Below, piece by piece: positions 59,099 to 64,000 of a DNA stretch of 64,000 nt. Position 1 is the stretch's first letter. Each line of letters starts with the position of its first letter. The stretch is from Lithospermum erythrorhizon (lineage: Eukaryota > Streptophyta > Magnoliopsida > Boraginales > Boraginaceae), in NCBI GenBank assembly GCA_019722365.1, contig JADFUC010001326.1:310001-374000 (forward strand), in the 5' to 3' direction. The position numbers were made by a program, and so were the translations under genes. The notes beneath the pieces are model-generated. The model saw only the letters and a program-made list of their open reading frames with translations, was not told where the DNA came from and searched no databases.

Positions 59099-61400
59099 CA
59101 CTACTAGAGGGCCAGGCAACGCGACGCCGCTGACACTCATTACTGCATCGACGCCATAGGTGGGTATTATTGCCGGGTATAAGCCCGACGCCTAATCGTC
59201 GACGCTACATTTGCATACCGACACGACACCGACACTACATAGAGAAATTACTTAGCCCGTTTGGGTTCGGGCTCCCGACACCATCAAACATTTAAATTTA
59301 TTTTTGATTTATTTTAAACCCGATACAATTCATTATCTGCGGAATTAATTTTATTTTGAATTATTTTTAATACCTATTACCATCTCACATTTAGATTTAT
59401 TTTTAAATTCTATTTTAAACCGACACCACCAGACACTTTGTTGAATTAATTTTATTTTTGATTTATTTTAGTACCGACACCACGTCGACACCATCCCACG
59501 TCTAAAATTATTTTTATTTTATTTTAACCCGACGCCACCCGACACCACAAATATATAATTATGTTGAAGCCCGACACTCACCGACACCACAAAAATTTAA
59601 TTATTTCATTGACACCGACACTACCCGACACCTGACCGACGCCAACCTGGTAAATTTTCAAAAAATTATGCAAATGCTGATGCTGCAAAGTGTTTTGTAA
59701 AAACCGCATGCAACCACAAAAATACCCAAAAACATCTACAAAAACATCCAAAAAAACATCACAAACAACATCAAAATAATATAAATATCAAAATAATATG
59801 AACATCAAACAAAATATCAACAACAACATAAACATAAAAAAAAATAACACAAAACACTATCTAAAAAATATCAACATAAACATCAAACAAATAATAACAC
59901 AAATAATATCCAAAAATCATCAACATAAACATAAACATAAACATCAAACATCAAATTATCACTTTTTCCTTCTTTGGATAATTTTTCTACAATAAAAATG
60001 AAATGTAACAACATTATTATGAAGATAAAATTAGATAGACATAAAAATTAAATGTAACAAAATTAAATAAAAATAATTAGATAGACATAAACGTAACAAA
60101 AATAATTACCTCAAATAATTTTTCAACTAAATAAAACAATATAAGAAGGTTAGTAGAGAAAAAATAATTAGATATCTAAAAAGATTACCTCAAATAATTT
60201 CCTACAAAGAAACAATATAAGAAAGTTAGGTAGCCATAAAAAATAAAATTAAAACAAAATAATAAGAAGATTATAAATAAGGTTGGAATTCTAAAAAATT
60301 AAAATGTAAAGATATTGTTAGAGCTTAGTGATTATGTGGATAAGGTTTATATAAATGGGAGGGTATGAATTAAATTTTAGAAGGCTCCCGACGCCACCCA
60401 ACACTAAACCGACACCGTACATATAAAATATTTCGAAATTCAAGCACTTTATTATTTAGCGGAATTTAAAATTTGGTGTCCGACGCCAACCGACACCCGC
60501 TTAGTATTATGTGGCTAACACCCCGACACCACACGACACCTGACCGACCCCATATTAAGACATCGCAAAAAATTATCTTGGAAACTTACCCAACCTGCAA
60601 TCATAACTCAACATCCAAACACAACACGACACTGAAAACACATAAAAAAATACAAATACTACATTTTGCAAACACAACAAATCCAATTTGCAACGTTATA
60701 CGAGGTTTAATACAAATTTGTCGATTATTACACGAAAAACTTGAAAATAAAAACATTGGATCCTAATTCTCTTCCGAGGCTTTCATTTCCTCACTAGTAT
60801 TTTTCCGAAATAGCCTTCCCAAGTCTAAATCGTTATCCGGTAGTCCCGACTGCACTCAAGCATCACTACTCTGCCGTGTCCCAAATCATCTTCAACAACA
60901 AATTGGAATATCCCTTCTGCAACGATGTCAACATTGTTCGATGGATCCACAAGAACGAAGTGGGTTGTTGCTCCTCTTGAAAGATATCTTCAGTATTTAA
61001 AGCTGAGACATCAACATTTCATAATGTAGTCCAATCAACCAAAGCTTCTAGCATTCGTCTTCATTGCAACACACCACTGTTTATGCTCTCTACTCGCTGA
61101 GATGTAGCGAAGATAATATACTTGTTGTGCCTGTGATGCTAGGGATAAAGGTAAAAAGAATCTAGTATGAATTTCATTTGTGATAAACACCAAATTCATA
61201 CATCCCGGATCCTCAAAATGATATAAATTAATCTAAAAATCATATAATGACTTATATGAATACGAGAGTACTTATTGCAGATGTCGGGCCGGAAGTTCAT
61301 CTCCAAATCTTCAATGTAAGCCTCCTTTGAATTTCCATTATTTTAGCACTTCAAATGTAAGGCCTCTAGTCGCTTGCATATCAAGAGAGGTTGAATCCTA
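59099..61400 (-). mobile_element. CACTA (En/Spm) transposon end with transposase-region remnant
   Basis: At 59099 the element opens with CACTACTAGAGGG, the CACTA-type terminus. It is followed by about 1.4 kb (to about 60560) studded with more than 20 copies of CCGACACC/CCGACGCC, the subterminal repeats of this class. The minus strand further in carries transposase-region coding remains (61047-61142). The other end is not in sequence: a copia-like repeat begins at about 61400. AT-rich filler with CATAAACATCAAA-type repeats lies at 59800-59950. Confidence 0.7.
60780..61380 (-). pseudogene. CACTA transposase-region fragment (DUF4216-like)
   Basis: The minus frame at 61142-61047 reads LASQAQQVYYLRYISASREH and continues KQWCVAMKTNAR. 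This fits the (F)ILASQAxQVYYLxY...WWVVxKxxPR pattern of the DUF4216 domain in plant CACTA proteins. A stop follows, and a later frame (about 60985-60900) shows FVLVDPSN and VDIVAEGIFQF. No intact ORF; sequence upstream (61143-61380) may contain intron-like AT-rich DNA. Confidence 0.55.
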
Positions 61401-64000
61401 TACTTGTGCTTGCTAGAACAAATGATTGATTGGCTTAAAAATGAAAAATTTATTTTCTTTTGAGAGCATTACTCTGCTCTCTCATGAAATGGTGGAGGTT
61501 TTTTTTTCCTTTTTCCAAAATGATTAGACTAATCATTTTGTTATGATTAGGTTTAGTTTTAATATTATTAAACCTAAGGCCCAACCGAATAGTTAATGAG
61601 CCAGCCCGTTTAATTTAATTAAACCGTTAAGTAAAATCAAACACTAACAAGTTGTTAATAGTAATTCAAATACACAATAAGTCATTCAACTATCTAATTA
61701 ATTCAATTGACTTATTAATTAATTCGGTTCATCCAATTTATATTTACATTATCAATGTAAAATTCCCACTGAGAATATTCGCTGATTACAATCAAATTTC
61801 TCAATTTAGCAATGTAGTTTAATTTCATACATGAAATATAATTCAACGTCATCAGATGCTAAAGGTGACCTTCTGTGCCGATAATAGTGTTTGTATATCA
61901 ATAATACAATAATAATAATAATTGACCAATTACTATTATAACGATTAATCTAGTAAGATCTAGCAATCGCCATAACCCCTTAAATTATCACGAACCTACA
62001 CTAGTAATATACAATTACTACACAACACTAAGTTCCAGTAATCTCATTTAACCAACCCGGTAAATGAATTAATACACAATTCTTGCAACGGGCATAATAA
62101 AAGAGAATCAATTCTCACTGATTTTACTCCCACTCGACCTCGACGACACTTCATAATTCCTTTATCGCGCGATCTCTAGTCGTAGGCTAACCATAAGAAA
62201 GTGGTGCTGTCGTAAAACACCTACAATCTCTTTACTCGAAAATTTAATCACAAGCATTTATGGCGCCCCATAAACCAATCGGCACTAACCGTGCGAGAGG
62301 CCCGAGGATCTTCCTTGTATATCAAGGACGGATAAATCCCTCCCATTTATGGCGTCTGCCAAACCAATCCTTCATTAAGCTCGTGAAAACCAAATTCCGT
62401 CAATCACAGGGAAGCGATTTCTTAACCCGAGATGCATGCTTAAATCCACAGGATCCTTTAAGCTTTGCATGACTTCTTAGATCATTTCCATGATATGCAA
62501 AGCAAGAGGATGTTGATTACAATCACATCCTTTACCGCAAGACTACTTACAAGCAAGAGCTTACATTCATCTAATCTCTGGCCTCTTAACCAAGGAATCA
62601 TCATGACTTAAGATTATCCCGACATAGTCATACCTAATTAAGGATCAAATGGGTTTCAACCACTGGCTTCATCGGGTAGGTTTACAACACAACTCCAAGT
62701 GCTAAAACACACTGCCTTATTAAATGCACACATTCTTTGACAATACTACTAACAAAAACAGACGACCGGTCAAGTCAGAATAATCGGTTCAAGTTTCCTT
62801 TTAGCTTTCACTTACTCCAGCATACTAGACTTAGTCCTATTATTGAAATTCTTGGCTAATAGCTTTTCATGTGGTACAACCTGGCCCATAATGCTACATC
62901 ACATCTGGCTAAGGCTGATGACAACAATCGATCCATTCCATGTAACTATAGTTACTCTATTCTTAAAGCCCTACCAAGCGTATTCTCCGAATCCGTGAAT
63001 ACCTTAGTAAAAAACTTCACAATTCCAATCACGGTAGAATCATGCTACGCCATAGCTAAGTGTGCACAACACATGACCTCGACGGTACGCGGTGAATCAT
63101 ATATTACTTATGTAATAGACTTCAACCACTCTATTACCCAGAAAGTCTCTTACTAGCTGGATTAGACCTCTAACGCGCAGTTGCCTTGTCAAATAAGAGA
63201 ATCTGTCTATTTATAGAATTTAATCTATTATAGATTTCAATCACCTCGAGCTTCATGACATCTTAAACTTAACAAGCAAATGTCATGCAAGCTCACATAT
63301 ATATAATGTGACTGATTATAGCATGTGTCACATATATGTAGCTGGGCCCACAAATGTACAAGAACCTAATCACTACTATACCTTTTAAGGTTGTAGGAAG
63401 ATTTCTTCAACATTTAGTGTATAAAACTTCATTTATGCAGTTACGCTCCCACTAACCTTTAAGGAACTCAAGGTTCTTCATCACTCTTGATTCTATTACC
63501 TTTCATCAAGTATCAAAATGAGGAATTTAACTCCATTATACGCAATCTTAAGTTTGCAACTTTAGATTCTAGTAGTATAGAAACTTTCTTTATATTCTGA
63601 GAGATGGGAGTTCCAATAACAATGTCACATCCATCATCGTTGATCATTACTTAGAACATTCTTTGATCACTTGCTTAGACCCACATGCTACACCCTGTGG
63701 AATAGCAATAAGAAAGTTTGAAATAAACACGGTTAATGCAATAACCAATGAATATGTTTAATCTTGGTTTCTCAACCAAATGTATGATTAAACGCTCATT
63801 CATGACTGATTGCTCATTTAATGAGAATACATTTATTACTTCTGATGATTCACCATCCAGAAAGTAATATAGTATGGGCTCTTACTCCTAATGAATCACC
63901 ATCCAGAAGATAAAATAGAGCTTTATACTCAACCCATGTATTCACATCTTATTTCACTTAAATGACCTCAAGTCATTTATTGGAGTATTATTTATTCATC
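61401..64000 (-). repeat. second block of the copia-like LTR repeat, cut by the window end
   Basis: Matches 41620-42292 and 44834-47500 in order and orientation, without the inserted solo LTR (the join is at about 61885, ATAATAGTGTTTGTATATC). Landmarks: CATACATGAAATATAATTC (61828), GCAACGGGCATAATAAA (62088) and AAGAGAATCTGTCTATTTAT (63195). The ORFs 62260-62472 and 62869-63156 have counterparts full of stops in the first block, so they are not genes. It runs off the right edge. Confidence 0.6.

Noticed and set aside
62260..63156. open frames of 70 and 95 codons near the right edge
   Set aside because: Both fall in the copia-like LTR repeat, and the matching stretches at 45200 and 46450-46700 contain stops.
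1..64000. CRISPR arrays, operons, rRNA or tRNA genes
   Set aside because: None seen. Regular repeats found here are microsatellites, the 76-bp array or transposon parts, and the only tRNA-like boxes belong to the SINE.

Overview
This is a window of plant nuclear DNA, most likely from a eudicot. It is strongly AT-rich, its genes have short GT-AG introns, and it carries plant-specific families (GASA/snakin, NAC, pectin methylesterase inhibitor, a subtilase-propeptide inhibitor). Between the genes lie plant-type transposable elements: Ty3/gypsy Tat-like and chromovirus elements, Ty1/copia-like LTR sequence, CACTA, MULE, Stowaway MITEs and a tRNA-derived SINE. I cannot name the species. There are few genes and many decayed, nested transposons.

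Left part (1-4283): a three-exon gene for a stand-alone subtilase propeptide-like inhibitor (1312-2630, +), followed on the minus strand by an intronless, frameshifted FHA-domain pseudogene related to DAWDLE/SNIP1 (about 2980-3532). From 4284 to 17930 lies one very old Tat-like Ty3/gypsy element. It is bounded by a perfect 5-bp target-site duplication (AGCAC), it carries a second LTR retrotransposon (7874-15181) inside its pol region, and it has lost its integrase and half of its 3' LTR in one deletion.

Middle part (17937-41600): a minus-strand NAC transcription-factor locus (19216-21297) whose first and last exons read cleanly while the middle exon is frameshifted and stop-ridden. After it come intergenic DNA with a SINE, a 76-bp tandem repeat, a lone Tat-type LTR (28731-30219), a 5'-LTR-bearing but 3'-truncated chromovirus on the minus strand (31440-36634), Stowaway-type MITEs, and a MULE-like remnant (39680-41500).

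Right part (41600-64000): a copia-like LTR repeat family fills about 41620-50900 and 61400-64000. One copy contains a solo chromovirus LTR (about 42293-44833, with a (TA)48 tract) and an internal 2.65-kb tandem duplication. Between the two blocks are a short pectin methylesterase inhibitor-like gene (53866-54318, -), a four-exon GASA/snakin peptide gene (57704-58601, +), and a CACTA transposon end (59099-61400).

The four plausible genes and the decayed NAC locus share no pathway that the sequence shows. Three of them (the propeptide inhibitor, the PMEI-like protein and GASA) encode small proteins, and the last two appear to be secreted. No operon-like or cluster logic is evident, and I found no convincing new multi-gene system. 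The most unusual local signals are a perfect 13-bp inverted repeat just after the GASA stop codon, overlapping alternative GT and GC splice donors in that gene, and the NAC locus decayed only in its middle exon.
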